Source: Bog-473 sp052140165 (GTDB lineage Bacteria > Actinomycetota > Acidimicrobiia > Acidimicrobiales > RAAP-2). Taken from it: a stretch of 64,000 nucleotides of DNA. This document shows, in pieces, positions 1 to 8,527 of this stretch. Position numbers and translations under genes: made by a program. The notes under the pieces were generated by a model. That model ran no database searches. It saw only the letters and a list, made by a program, of their open reading frames with translations, and was not told the origin of the DNA. The stretch is taken from assembly GCA_052140165.1 (NCBI GenBank), contig JBKQUM010000158.1, positions 1-64,000 on the forward strand. The letters run 5' to 3'. Position 1 is the stretch's first letter; every line of letters begins with the position of its first letter.

Positions 1-130
1 GCCCTCTTGATCGACCCATGCAAGCCCCTTCCATGTCGTGTAACGAACGCGGGATTCAATCATCAGATGCAATCGAACCCGGGGATGCCCACGTCAACGC
101 ACGAAAGCGACTACCACCAGCCGTCCACCA

Positions 131-148
131 CAGTGCTCTTGAGCACTG
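131..148. repeat. Perfect 8-bp-arm inverted repeat
   Basis: CAGTGCTCTTGAGCACTG is a perfect inverted repeat with 8-base arms and a TT centre. A second one, CTGCA-AACA-TGCAG, starts inside its right arm (146-159). No T-run follows, so a simple intrinsic terminator is unlikely. A regulator or recombinase binding site is possible. No intact gene sits next to it, so the target is unknown. Confidence 0.45.
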
Positions 149-463
149 CAAACATGCAGGACGCACGCCTGAGCGCACTGCGCTGCAGAACATGCATCAC
201 TTGCAATATGCGGCGTTTATCCCAGATCGCCGGGATTGGGCGGCACCTTGGGGCGAGATTCAGACTCCGAGTCACCGAGTGATGAGCTGCATTCCACGTC
301 GGCCTAGCTCGAAGTCAACTCGGCGACCCACTCGCTGCAACTTCATGGCAGATCTCGATTCCCTCTGTCTGTTCGCAGATGATCGGACCACGCGGGAGGG
401 CCGCACCCGCCGGTCAGGTGATCGGAGTCCCGGAGGAACGAGGTCTGGCGGCTGCTCGCTCAG

Positions 464-688
464 GTGGTGCTGGACGGCATGCGCCGGAAGGTCCTAGTTG
501 TGCTGATCACCTCGGATCGCGAGATGGGGAGTGCGATGGTGGCCGCTCGGTGTTCGTTACCGACCACTTCGGTCGGGAGACACTTTGAGGCGCTGGCCGC
601 TCACGGGGTGCTGGAGAAGGCCCGCTGGGACCCGGAGGCGTGCACGGTCTCGGAGTGGACGAGGGAGCAGCGGGGGGCGGTCAGATGA
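464..688 (+). pseudogene. Probable remnant of a winged-helix (ArsR-like) regulator
   Basis: The frame from a GTG at 464 encodes about 74 residues; open sequence continues upstream only to a stop near 420. It contains RRKVLVVLITSD, then SLPTTSVGRHFEALAAHGVL, which resembles the recognition helix and wing approach of ArsR/MarR-type DNA-binding domains. Nothing else of a regulator is present and there is no clear ribosome binding site. I read it as a decayed fragment; chance similarity cannot be excluded. Confidence 0.28.
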
Positions 689-731
689 AGTGATGGGTGT
701 CGACAATCACCTCCGGGTGACAGACGAAGAT

Positions 732-2801
732 CTAGCGCGTCCGCTTGAGCGACCGTGGATTCGCGACGTCAACGAGACCTCGACCAAAGGCGTCGATCTT
801 CCCCCACCTTCCGGGAATGTCGAGCAGCTCTAAGTGCTCAATCTCAGCTGGCAGTACAGGGTCAACGATCAGGTGATCGCCAACGGGCTCGAGCCCCAGC
901 ATTGTGCGGATCAAGAGCAGCGGGGCACCAGTTGACCACGCCTGGGGACTGCAGGCCGTGGGGTACTGAACCGGGTATTGGGTTACCTCTCGTTCGTATC
1001 CGCCGAAAGCCTCCGGAAGTCGCCCGTCGAAGCAGTCCGCCGCTTGGAGGATCCCCGCAGCTACTGCTGCCGCCTCCCGTTTGAACCCGTAGCGCCTCAA
1101 CCCCCACGCGATGAAGGAATTGTCGAAGGGCCAGACGGTGCCTACGTGGTATCCGATCGGGTTATAGCGGCCCTCCCCCTGGGCCATTGTTCGGACACCC
1201 CAGCCGGTGAACATGCGTGGACCCATGAGATGCCGCACTACCGCTCCCGCCTTGGACTTGTCGACAATGCCACTCCATAAAAGGTGACCAATGTTGGAGG
1301 TGAGTGCGTCAACTTGGCGACCGTCTGATTCGAGTGCGATGGCGAAGTACTCGCCGTCTTTCACCCAGAAGTCTCGATTGAACCGACGCTTGAGATTGGC
1401 CGCTTCGTGTTCGAGCCGGTCGGCATAGGCAGGATCGTGCCACACGTGGCGTGCCAGGCGGGCACCCCGCATCTTTGCGTCGTAGGCATACCCCTGCAGC
1501 TCACAGGTCGCCCTCGGGAACCCCGGAAGCGTGCCGTTCCGATAGGAGATCGAGTCCCAGGAGTCCTTCCAGCATTGGTTCTCGAGGCCGGTTTTCTCGT
1601 TCCGGCGTTGATAGGACAAGTAGCCGTTCCCCTGGAGGTCGGCGTACTCATCGATCCAGTTGATGGCGGCACGGGCCTCGAACTCGAGGCTACGTACGAG
1701 CTTCGTGTCGCCGGTCCAGCGTTCGTACTCATCGAGGAGAACGACATAGAGGGGTGTCGCATCGGCACATCCGTAATAGGGCGAGTGGGGACGCTCTTCA
1801 AATGCGGTCATCTCCCCATAGCGCATCTCGTGTGGGATACGACCCGGGTCTTCGTCGCGGAAGTCGTCGATCACGGTCCCCTGACGCTCACCGAGTGCTA
1901 GAAGCGTGGTTGCAGCCAGTTCTGGAGTGAAGGGCAGCGATTGCAGGCTCGTGATGATGCTGTCCCGGCCGAACAAGGTCATGAACCATGGAAGGCCTGC
2001 AGCCGGTAGCGCGTGATTGGGCATGGTGAGAGTGGAGAAGCGCAATGCGGCAAGGTCCACCAGGCTCCTCTGGTAGGTGCGCTTGAGCGAGTCCAAGCTG
2101 CAGTTCAGGCTGGGGGCGCGCTCAATCCATTTGTCGAGTCCCCGGGCCTTGGCCGACCCGCTGCGTCGCGACTTCTGGGCTGCTTTCGGGTGATTGACCT
2201 CGATTCCTGAACCGAGATCAACAAGGACTGCTAGCTCTGTCGACCATCTACCATGGGGCGCGATCTGAATTGAAAACTCCACGCCATGCTGATCGATGGT
2301 GGTTGCTTCATCCGCCACCACCTGGGTCTCTCGGACGTAGGTGTCACGCTCGTACCCAAGGATGAGGCAGCCATCCTCGATCCGGTTGTAATACTTGCCC
2401 TTCTTCTTCAGGGCATCCTTTACCTCGAAGAGGTCGGCAAAATCGCTGGCCGCCTCTAGTCGGATTTCAAGATCCACCGGATCGTCCTGGTGGTTGAGGA
2501 AGCTCAGCGACTCATAGAAACCGTCGGCGACCGTCCGCACCCGGATCACCGACAGCTTCGAGTCGACATAGACCGTGCCGGTTCCGGGTACCAGGAAAAA
2601 TCGGGTCTCGTAGTATGCAGTGTCGTCCACCGTAAGCGCATTCAGTCTTGAACCGTTGACCAAGAGGATCCACTTCGACAGATATCTGGTGTCGAAGGAG
2701 AACAGGCCGGTCGGATCAGTGAGCGACGCCTCGATGTCGCCTGTGTTGTCACTGACGACGAAGGTGTTTCCTTCAAGGATCTGAACAAGGTCGGTGCTCA
2801 T
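732..2801 (-). CDS. Amylo-alpha-1,6-glucosidase / glycogen debranching enzyme family protein
   Basis: The 689-residue protein has the N-terminal beta-rich glycogen-debranching domain (about 10-200, with SLTDPTGLFSFDTRYLSKW) followed by an (alpha/alpha)6-barrel-like C-terminal part containing GLPWFMTLFGRDSI and GYHVGTVWPFDNSF. The family is thought to cleave alpha-1,6 branches of glycogen or related glucans in the cytoplasm, although many members are uncharacterised. Its ATG overlaps the stop of the upstream SCP2-domain gene by four bases (ATGA), so the two are probably translationally coupled. GC content is lower than in most of the window, which suggests a different origin. Length matches the bacterial family of about 650-750 residues. 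Confidence 0.85.
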   Translation of the reverse strand: MSTDLVQILEGNTFVVSDNTGDIEASLTDPTGLFSFDTRYLSKWILLVNGSRLNALTVDDTAYYETRFFLVPGTGTVYVDSKLSVIRVRTVADGFYESLSFLNHQDDPVDLEIRLEAASDFADLFEVKDALKKKGKYYNRIEDGCLILGYERDTYVRETQVVADEATTIDQHGVEFSIQIAPHGRWSTELAVLVDLGSGIEVNHPKAAQKSRRSGSAKARGLDKWIERAPSLNCSLDSLKRTYQRSLVDLAALRFSTLTMPNHALPAAGLPWFMTLFGRDSIITSLQSLPFTPELAATTLLALGERQGTVIDDFRDEDPGRIPHEMRYGEMTAFEERPHSPYYGCADATPLYVVLLDEYERWTGDTKLVRSLEFEARAAINWIDEYADLQGNGYLSYQRRNEKTGLENQCWKDSWDSISYRNGTLPGFPRATCELQGYAYDAKMRGARLARHVWHDPAYADRLEHEAANLKRRFNRDFWVKDGEYFAIALESDGRQVDALTSNIGHLLWSGIVDKSKAGAVVRHLMGPRMFTGWGVRTMAQGEGRYNPIGYHVGTVWPFDNSFIAWGLRRYGFKREAAAVAAGILQAADCFDGRLPEAFGGYEREVTQYPVQYPTACSPQAWSTGAPLLLIRTMLGLEPVGDHLIVDPVLPAEIEHLELLDIPGRWGKIDAFGRGLVDVANPRSLKRTR

Positions 2802-3196
2802 CGCTTCTGAGCCACCTCGGTAATCGGCGCCACCCGTCCCTTCGAGCCGATCCTGCCCGGGAAAAGCCGCTGGAAGGACATAAGCAAGCTCAGGTCGCCC
2901 TGAGCCACCATCGCACCACGCAAGATCGCCGACATCGCTTGCCTGCGACCCTCCGCGATATCCGCAAACAGTTCCTTATCCAACTTGCATACCGCGTCAG
3001 CTCTCGTGTTCTTGTGAGAGACAGTGACCTCCCCCTTCCGCACAGTGACATACCAGTGCTCCAACGAAGTGGCGTCCGAGATATCGAAGCGGATCGTTCC
3101 AGACGTAGTCCCGAGAACAGGAATCTGGCCCCGAGTCGCAATGTCGGCAAAGAACGCGTCTACCGCGTTTGGTCGTGTCTCGCTCTTTGCGATCAT
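2798..3196 (-). CDS. SCP2 sterol-binding domain protein
   Basis: The 132-residue protein matches the SCP2 lipid-binding fold: a hydrophobic pocket protein with GTIRFDISDATSLEHWYVTV, a basic strand and ILRGAMVAQGDLSLLMSFQRLFP (quoted in parts, residues about 38-110). I chose the ATG at 3196 because AGGAGG lies about seven bases upstream; a longer frame reaches 3277 without such a signal. The stop overlaps the start of the glycogen debranching gene. Family members bind lipids or act as small carrier domains. The functional link with a glucan enzyme is not obvious, but coupling suggests a shared role. Confidence 0.8.
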   Translation of the reverse strand: MIAKSETRPNAVDAFFADIATRGQIPVLGTTSGTIRFDISDATSLEHWYVTVRKGEVTVSHKNTRADAVCKLDKELFADIAEGRRQAMSAILRGAMVAQGDLSLLMSFQRLFPGRIGSKGRVAPITEVAQKR

Positions 3197-3493
3197 TCCA
3201 ATTCCTCCTGGGCCTCTCGAAAGGATCCCACTGGTTGGTGCCGAGCACAATCGCCCCAACTCGGTCCCTGCTCCCACCCCTAGTGGCCGGGAGGGGCGTC
3301 CATCGACCGGTACCTCTGGGGCAGGCCGTGTGGGTTGTAGTGAGTCTGCTCCGGGAGTTTAGGAAAACAGGTTTTTAGGCGCCGCCCGTATTCGGATGCT
3401 GGACTCAGGTCCCAGACTCGGGATTCCGAGAAGCTTGAGCGCCATCGCCGCATCGAGATCCGAACCCGCGACTGGGACCGCTTCGGTCGAGCC

Positions 3494-3673
3494 TTACGGC
3501 TTCTCCTTGTCGTCGGCCTCGGGTTCGCCCCCTTCAGGCGCCTCGGGTGATGCCGATGCGCGTGCACCAGAGCCGATGGTCCTGTCGGTGTCGACGACGT
3601 GCCGGAGATCAGCGATTGTCCGGTCCTGGTCAGCCGCACGCTTCCGGATGGCGGCATCGGCATGCTCGGTCAA
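3494..3673 (-). CDS. Possible small acidic-tailed coiled-coil protein (59 aa)
   Basis: Directly downstream of the helix-turn-helix gene, a TTG-started frame encodes 59 residues. The first half, with EHADAAIRKRAADQDRTIAD, looks helical and charged; the second half is rich in Ala, Pro, Glu and Asp and ends DDKEKP. No family is recognised. There is no strong ribosome binding site, but the start lies 20 bases after the upstream stop, so re-initiation is possible. It may be the second gene of a small two-gene module or a chance frame. Confidence 0.3.
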   Translation of the reverse strand: MTEHADAAIRKRAADQDRTIADLRHVVDTDRTIGSGARASASPEAPEGGEPEADDKEKP

Positions 3674-3693
3674 GTCATGGGTTCAGGGGGAGC

Positions 3694-4179
3694 TCAGCGA
3701 TTCCAACCTCGCCGTGCTCGGATGGGAGTCCCAGCCCGCCGGAATTCCCGGGCGAGCGTTCTTGCGTGGACACCGAACTCGGAAGCGAAATCGGCGACCG
3801 ACAGCCCCTCGGAGTAGCGTTCGGAGGCTCGGGCGATCAGGGAGTCGGTCATTTTCCGGGCGACGCGGCGGGGCACGCCTCGCCGATCGAGGTGAGCGAT
3901 GATCGTGGTCCGGTGGACGCCGTAGCGCCGTGCGAGCGCATGGATCGACACCCCCTCCTCGTAGAGGTGCGCAAGCTCATCGACGACACCTCGAGACAGC
4001 CGCCGCTGCACAGGGTTTGAAAGCTGCCCCTTTCCTTCCAGATGGCCCGGTTCAGGTGCGTTGGAGGACCGCTTCGCGCCCTTCGAGGTCGTCCGTCTGG
4101 GTGGGGGAGTATCACGCTCTCCCTGGTCAGCCACCCATTCTAGAGTCTCGGGAGGGTTTGAAAGCCGTCCCATAAGCAC
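3694..4179 (-). CDS. Helix-turn-helix protein of the actinobacterial recombinase-associated type
   Basis: The protein (up to 161 residues) has two Hin-like helix-turn-helix units, one around GVSIHALARRYGVHRTTII (residues about 77-95) and one around GLSVADFASEFGVHARTL (about 124-141), and ends in RRGWNR. Small proteins with this double HTH, a preceding LSNP-type segment and an RRGW tail are widespread in actinobacteria, often next to serine recombinases. No recombinase is visible here. The start is uncertain, since the LSNP motif occurs twice and the true start may be internal. It probably binds DNA; its target is unknown. Confidence 0.6.
   Translation of the reverse strand: MLMGRLSNPPETLEWVADQGERDTPPPRRTTSKGAKRSSNAPEPGHLEGKGQLSNPVQRRLSRGVVDELAHLYEEGVSIHALARRYGVHRTTIIAHLDRRGVPRRVARKMTDSLIARASERYSEGLSVADFASEFGVHARTLAREFRRAGTPIRARRGWNR
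4012..4171. repeat. Pair of 19-bp direct repeats 141 bp apart
   Basis: AGGGTTTGAAAGC plus six further bases occurs at 4012-4030 and 4153-4171, with 17 of 19 positions identical. Both copies lie within the helix-turn-helix reading frame and encode the LSNP motif on the minus strand. They could be a trace of an internal duplication or recombination, or binding sites for the HTH protein itself. Confidence 0.5.
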
Positions 4180-5136
4180 CGCTGCTGCCAGGACGTATGC
4201 GCTGAATATGCGCTCGTTGATTCCAGACCCGTCTTAGGTGCGCGAGTTTGTGCAGCAACCCGTGCGCGGATTGCGCGTCAGCCTGCGCCGAAGATCGCTT
4301 CGACGTGCGCGACACATCGGCCGAACGACGCCCGGACCGGGTGGCGGCGGCAATGGGTCGCCGGCAGCTGGACCGACTGCACCATCCGAGAGCACCGGCC
4401 CGCTGGGGGCTGAAGGCGGCGATGAGATCGCCGGGCTCGGGCATGCGCTCCACGGGGCGAGACCGTAGACTTTCGTCGCTTCAGGCGGTAGCGGGGGGCG
4501 GCGACCCGGGCGTACACAGACCTCAAGCCTCCGCCCCCACCCCTGATGTTCACGATCTGCCTGGAGCATCAAATAGAGCCGACCGGGCTGAATGACACAA
4601 CGGACGAACAATGCTCGGACAGGCGCGGCTCAGCCCCGGAAATACACACAGGGCTTGGCTGGCCACCATTCCCCTGACCTATTGGCGTTCGGCCGGTGGT
4701 AGCCGGGGCATTTCAGCGCAGGTCGGCGGCGTTCGCATGCGCGAGGGAAGGAGCGGCGGGCGATGCGGCGGGGGAGAGGGGTGGCGTAGGGACCGCGCAA
4801 GGGTCATGGTGTGATCTGTTGGGAAGCTGCCGTAATAGCCGTGCTCAGAAGTGATGAACCTGCGTCCGCATGACCAACCTCGGTTTCTGCCTGCCGAGCA
4901 GCAAAAGAAGACGTACCGGAGGTTTCAAGGACGTTCTGTCGAACACTCGGTTCAACGGCTCTCTAGATACGGACCGCCGACATCTCGCGAGGCCATGATC
5001 AATTTTGCGCGGCGCCGTTCGGTCAGAGACTCACGGCGCGCTTCAACGACGAGTCGCAGACGCGTTCAACACCGGTGGCAGTCCTCGCAGACGACCTCGA
5101 TCCGTGTGCCACAGGGTGCCGGAGCACCGGTCGCGC
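4180..5136. other. Noncoding or decayed region
   Basis: No convincing gene is seen in about 950 bases. The open frames on both strands are proline-, arginine- and serine-rich and show no family motif. Bases 4850-5000 are noticeably lower in GC. The stretch separates the helix-turn-helix module from the panE-type gene and appears to be the boundary between an atypical segment and the GC-rich backbone. Confidence 0.5.
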
Positions 5137-6060
5137 TCAGGTGAACAGCGACTCGCGATGGCGCACGATGGCGCACAACGTCTCGTTGTAGGGCGCCTCC
5201 AGCCCGAGTCCCCGGCTCAATTCGACGACCTGCCCGTTGATGGCGTCGATCTCCGAGGGCCGCCGGGCGAGATGGTCGAGGCGCATGGACGGGCTGGTGT
5301 TCGGGATCGTGGCGGCGAACTCGGTCACGTACCGCAGCGGGTCGTCGAAGGTGAACCGGATTCCCTGGGCGAGGCCGAGACGGTAGGCCTCTGCGGTGCA
5401 GCCGAGAGCGACCCTCCAGGACTCCCCGTTTGCCATCAGCTCACCCACCGTGACGTCGAAGGCCGCGCACGGAGCGCTGAGCGTCACGTTGCAGAGAAAC
5501 TTCTCCCAGATCATGAGCGTCACGTCGGCGAAGGCTCTGACGTTGAAGCCGGCGTCGTGCCACGCCTGCTCAATCCGCTGCGCCCGCTCGGTCAGGCCGC
5601 CGTGCAACTCGCCGATCCGGATCAGTCGCATCCCCTCGTGGTGCACGGAGCCGGGCTCGGGGATCGACGATCCGAATCCCTCCGCGATCCCGATCAGGAT
5701 GTGCGCATCCGGGATGTGGCGCGCGACCCGCTCACCGGCACCGAGCCCGTTCTGGAATGCCATGACCACGCTGTCGGGTCGGAGCAGCGGTGCGATCTCC
5801 GCTGCCGCCGCTCCGACATCCACCGCCTTGGTGGCGATCACCCAGACGTCGCAGGGTCCGGCGTCCCGGGGCGAGCGTCCGACGTGCAGGTTGTCGACGA
5901 CGTAGCTCCCGCTGGCGCCCGTCACGCTCAGGCCGGAGGTCGCGATGGCGTCGATGTGCTCCTGCCGTATGTCGATGGCCCACACCTCGTGTCCCGCCTT
6001 GCCGAGAAGGCCGGCATACACGGAGCCCATCGCTCCCGTACCGACAATTGCGATCTTCAT
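5137..6060 (-). CDS. panE: 2-dehydropantoate 2-reductase (ketopantoate reductase) family
   Basis: The 307-residue protein starts MKIAIVGTGAMGSVYAGLL, the Rossmann NAD(P)-binding fingerprint (GxGxxG) of the ApbA/PanE family, and continues with VWVIATKAVDV and AFQNGLGAGE, both typical of the family. The C-terminal helical domain has WEKFLCNVTLSAPCA with the usual lysine (family K176 region). PanE reduces ketopantoate to pantoate for CoA synthesis, but the family also includes other 2-keto-acid reductases, so substrate is not certain. The ATG at 6060 is preceded by GGGGAT. It is the last gene of a minus-strand run. Confidence 0.8.
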   Translation of the reverse strand: MKIAIVGTGAMGSVYAGLLGKAGHEVWAIDIRQEHIDAIATSGLSVTGASGSYVVDNLHVGRSPRDAGPCDVWVIATKAVDVGAAAAEIAPLLRPDSVVMAFQNGLGAGERVARHIPDAHILIGIAEGFGSSIPEPGSVHHEGMRLIRIGELHGGLTERAQRIEQAWHDAGFNVRAFADVTLMIWEKFLCNVTLSAPCAAFDVTVGELMANGESWRVALGCTAEAYRLGLAQGIRFTFDDPLRYVTEFAATIPNTSPSMRLDHLARRPSEIDAINGQVVELSRGLGLEAPYNETLCAIVRHRESLFT

Positions 6061-6226
6061 GTCATCCCCTGGTTGCGCAGCTGACGAGAAGCTACGTCTT
6101 CATATCTCGATCCCCGGCGCGGCATCCTCCCACCGCTCGAGGGATCGACGTGTCCTCTTCCGACGTGTCATCGGTGATTCTACGGAATCGGGCTCTGGAG
6201 GACGAAGTGGCGCGACGCGCAGTGGG

Positions 6227-6682
6227 TCACCACTCGACAGGTGGTGCCTCCGCTCGGGCGGGGCCTTCGGGCGCCGGCGTCTCTGGCTGAGGTTCCGCCA
6301 GGGGAATGAGGTACCCGAAGAAGGCGATGAGCGAGCCGACGAACATCAACCCCATCCCGGTCACCCGCCACGGATGCCAGACGCACAACATGCCGCCTGC
6401 CGCGCCGAGCAGGAGCCCCACGAGGCCCGCCTGCGCGCCGAGGCGCACGAATCTCTGGTTGCTCGCCATGGTCACGACGATGGCCACCGCGGCGATCGCC
6501 AGGACGCCACCGAGGGCGGCATGCGCCGAGTAGACCACTTTGCTCTGTGGCGGCAACCATTGGTCCGGCCGCCTGAACGGGAAGAGTGCCAGGCACGTCA
6601 CACCGAGCGCGAACTCCACGCCGACGCCGATCATCATGGCGATCCAGACCCATCGACCGATCGAATGTGATGTCCGCTTCAT
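6227..6682 (-). CDS. Small four-helix membrane protein, function unknown
   Basis: The 151-residue protein has four predicted membrane segments at about 12-35, 49-73, 85-102 and 109-128, followed by a Pro/Glu/Ala-rich cytoplasmic-like tail. I do not recognise a family. It follows the EamA-like transporter gene by 12 bases on the same strand, so the two are probably cotranscribed and may work together in the membrane. Confidence 0.65.
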   Translation of the reverse strand: MKRTSHSIGRWVWIAMMIGVGVEFALGVTCLALFPFRRPDQWLPPQSKVVYSAHAALGGVLAIAAVAIVVTMASNQRFVRLGAQAGLVGLLLGAAGGMLCVWHPWRVTGMGLMFVGSLIAFFGYLIPLAEPQPETPAPEGPARAEAPPVEW

Positions 6683-6694
6683 CCGTACACCCGT

Positions 6695-7549
6695 TCAGGA
6701 ATGGGCCGAGAGCGGCGCGGTCGGTGCGCCGGTCTGGGGGTGCATCCGCCCGCTGGCCAGGAGCACGGCGCCCGCGACCACGGCGACGAAGCTGGCCACC
6801 CGGGCGATCCCCGGCAACCCCGAGGGGATCGGCTCGTGGAAGACGACGATCCCGCCGACGATGGGGATGAGGTTGTTGACCAGAGTGGACGAGCCGGCGG
6901 TCTCGAGCACCCGGCCGCGCTGGAAGGCCAGCTGCAGCGTCACGAATCCCAGTGCGGTGCACACCAGGAGGATGGGGACGAAGAGAAGCCCGACGCCGTC
7001 GACGGCACCCTTGGTGGCCAGGTCGCCCACGCCGAAGAGGATCCCGGCCGCGCAGCCGAGGAGGGCCCCGGGGCGGAATCCGCGCGCCAGCAGCACCAGG
7101 ACAGCGGCCAGCACGGCGCCAGAGGCGATCACGATGATGAGGGTCGTGCTCCGGGCCGGGGAGGTGGGAGTGACGTCCGAGGTGAGCGAGAGCCCGAGGA
7201 GCACGAGGCCGCCCACGGCGATCCAGGTGCCCATCTGCTCCTGGCGCGTGAGGGGCGTGCCGAGCCGGTGGGCGAGGATGGCGAGGATCCCCACTCCACC
7301 GGCGGAGACCGCCTGCACCAGCGACAGCGGCGCCAGGCTGAGGGCTGCGATGTAGAGACCCCAGCCGATCCATCCGGCGCCGTAGCCGAGCATCCACTGG
7401 CGGTTCGTCACCAGGAGCCGGGCTGACGCGAGGGGGTGCCGGAGCGAGAGCGAGACCATGGTGTTGGCCGCGCCGTGCTGGACGAAGTACCCGACGTTGA
7501 GGGCCATCGCCGCCAGCAGCGCCAGGACCAGTCCGGCCGCCAGGGTCAC
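6695..7549 (-). CDS. EamA/DMT-type membrane transporter
   Basis: The 284-residue protein consists of about nine or ten hydrophobic segments with an internal two-fold pattern, as in drug/metabolite transporters. Each half ends with a glycine-rich helix such as SAGGVGILAILAHRLG and LVNNLIPIVGGIVVFHEP; the FHEP-like turn is common in EamA domains. The start is a GTG. Substrate cannot be read from sequence. It lies ten bases after the SGNH hydrolase stop and 12 before the small membrane protein, so it is part of one minus-strand unit. Confidence 0.7.
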   Translation of the reverse strand: MTLAAGLVLALLAAMALNVGYFVQHGAANTMVSLSLRHPLASARLLVTNRQWMLGYGAGWIGWGLYIAALSLAPLSLVQAVSAGGVGILAILAHRLGTPLTRQEQMGTWIAVGGLVLLGLSLTSDVTPTSPARSTTLIIVIASGAVLAAVLVLLARGFRPGALLGCAAGILFGVGDLATKGAVDGVGLLFVPILLVCTALGFVTLQLAFQRGRVLETAGSSTLVNNLIPIVGGIVVFHEPIPSGLPGIARVASFVAVVAGAVLLASGRMHPQTGAPTAPLSAHS

Positions 7550-7559
7550 GACCCGGCGC

Positions 7560-8465
7560 TCACATCCGGCGCATGGCGGCGAACTTGGCGACCACGAGCC
7601 TGCCGATCAGGGTGTACCCCTGTGTGGTGGGGTGGATGTCACCCTTGGCGCAGAACCAGGTCAGGGTACAGACGGTCGCGACCGGTGCCGGGATCGTGCC
7701 GTAGGGGGGGAGCCGTACCGTCCGGGTGAGCGACGTGTAGGCGCCCGTGGCGGCGGTCACGTCCACCAGCACCCCACCCGCCGACGCGTACGCCTTCGTG
7801 AGGGTCGGGTTGATCAGCGACTTGAACGCCACCACCGACAGCTTGGCCAGAGAGACCTGTGCGGCGCCCGGTGGGTGCGTGGGATACACGTACAGGCCGA
7901 GGATGATGTCGGGGTAGGTCAGGCCGATGAGCGGGACGCGGGGACCGGCGGCGGCGCGGAGCCCTGCGACAAGGGTGGTGACGTTCTTCGAGATGGTCGT
8001 GGCGGCACCCGCCACGCAGCTGATCGGATTCTTGTTCGTCGCGCACGGTGTCACGTCGTTCCCGCCGATGCTGACCGTGATGAGGCCGATGTGGCCCTTG
8101 TGGGCACTGAGGAACGCCTCGGCCGCCGCGGCCTGCGTCGTGGTGGGATAGGTCACGGCGCCCGCCGTGTGCGGCAGCCTCAGCGAACACCCGATCCCCG
8201 TCAGCAGCGACGTCGTCGTCGCCCCGTTGCACCCGAAGTTGACCAGCGTGAGACCCGTCCTCTGCGCCACGAGGGTCACGTAGCCGGGCGTGGCTCCCAG
8301 GCCCGGCTGGTAGCCGGCTGCGTAGGAGTCACCCAGCGAGACGTAATACGTGGGTGTCTTCGATGCCGCGTCCGCCGTGCCCGGGACCGCCAGCAGGCTC
8401 ACCAGCGTGCAGCCGAACGCCAGCAGAGCAGCGCGTGCTCTCAACCAGCCTGCATGGTGGTGCAC
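7560..8465 (-). CDS. Secreted SGNH/GDSL-family hydrolase (lipase/esterase type)
   Basis: The 301-residue protein begins with an export signal (RARAALLAFGCTLVSLLAVP, then ADAA). The mature part has the SGNH blocks in order: SLGDSYAAGYQPG (nucleophile Ser), SIGGNDVTPC (Gly and Asn), and KGDIHPTTQGYTLIG (Asp-x-x-His style catalytic pair). Several cysteines suggest disulfides, as in actinobacterial secreted SGNH lipases. I chose the GTG at 8465 because AGGAGT lies just upstream and because it places the signal peptide correctly; the frame continues further upstream without support. It likely cleaves ester bonds outside the cell. Confidence 0.8.
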   Translation of the reverse strand: MHHHAGWLRARAALLAFGCTLVSLLAVPGTADAASKTPTYYVSLGDSYAAGYQPGLGATPGYVTLVAQRTGLTLVNFGCNGATTTSLLTGIGCSLRLPHTAGAVTYPTTTQAAAAEAFLSAHKGHIGLITVSIGGNDVTPCATNKNPISCVAGAATTISKNVTTLVAGLRAAAGPRVPLIGLTYPDIILGLYVYPTHPPGAAQVSLAKLSVVAFKSLINPTLTKAYASAGGVLVDVTAATGAYTSLTRTVRLPPYGTIPAPVATVCTLTWFCAKGDIHPTTQGYTLIGRLVVAKFAAMRRM

Positions 8466-8527
8466 CGGTGACTCCTGACGATGTGTGATGGCCCATTGTC
8501 CCACGGCGCTTCGGGCCGATGGGTCGC

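Larger units (their letters stand above)
1..731. other. Noncoding, palindrome-rich stretch with one gene remnant
   Basis: I see no intact gene here. Base composition is lower in GC than most of the window. The open frames on both strands lack recognisable protein sequence, apart from a winged-helix-like fragment near 464-688. Bases 125-160 are rich in inverted repeats. The stretch lies downstream of the glycogen debranching gene, which ends at 732 on the minus strand. It looks like decayed accessory DNA. Confidence 0.5.

Noticed and set aside
3364..3375. AAAAC-AG-GTTTT as a terminator or operator
   Set aside because: Short AT-only stem with a two-base loop; too weak to support a call.
4127..4611. 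Minus-strand frames in the gene-poor region as possible genes
   Set aside because: No family motif, odd composition, no ribosome site, and mutually overlapping frames.
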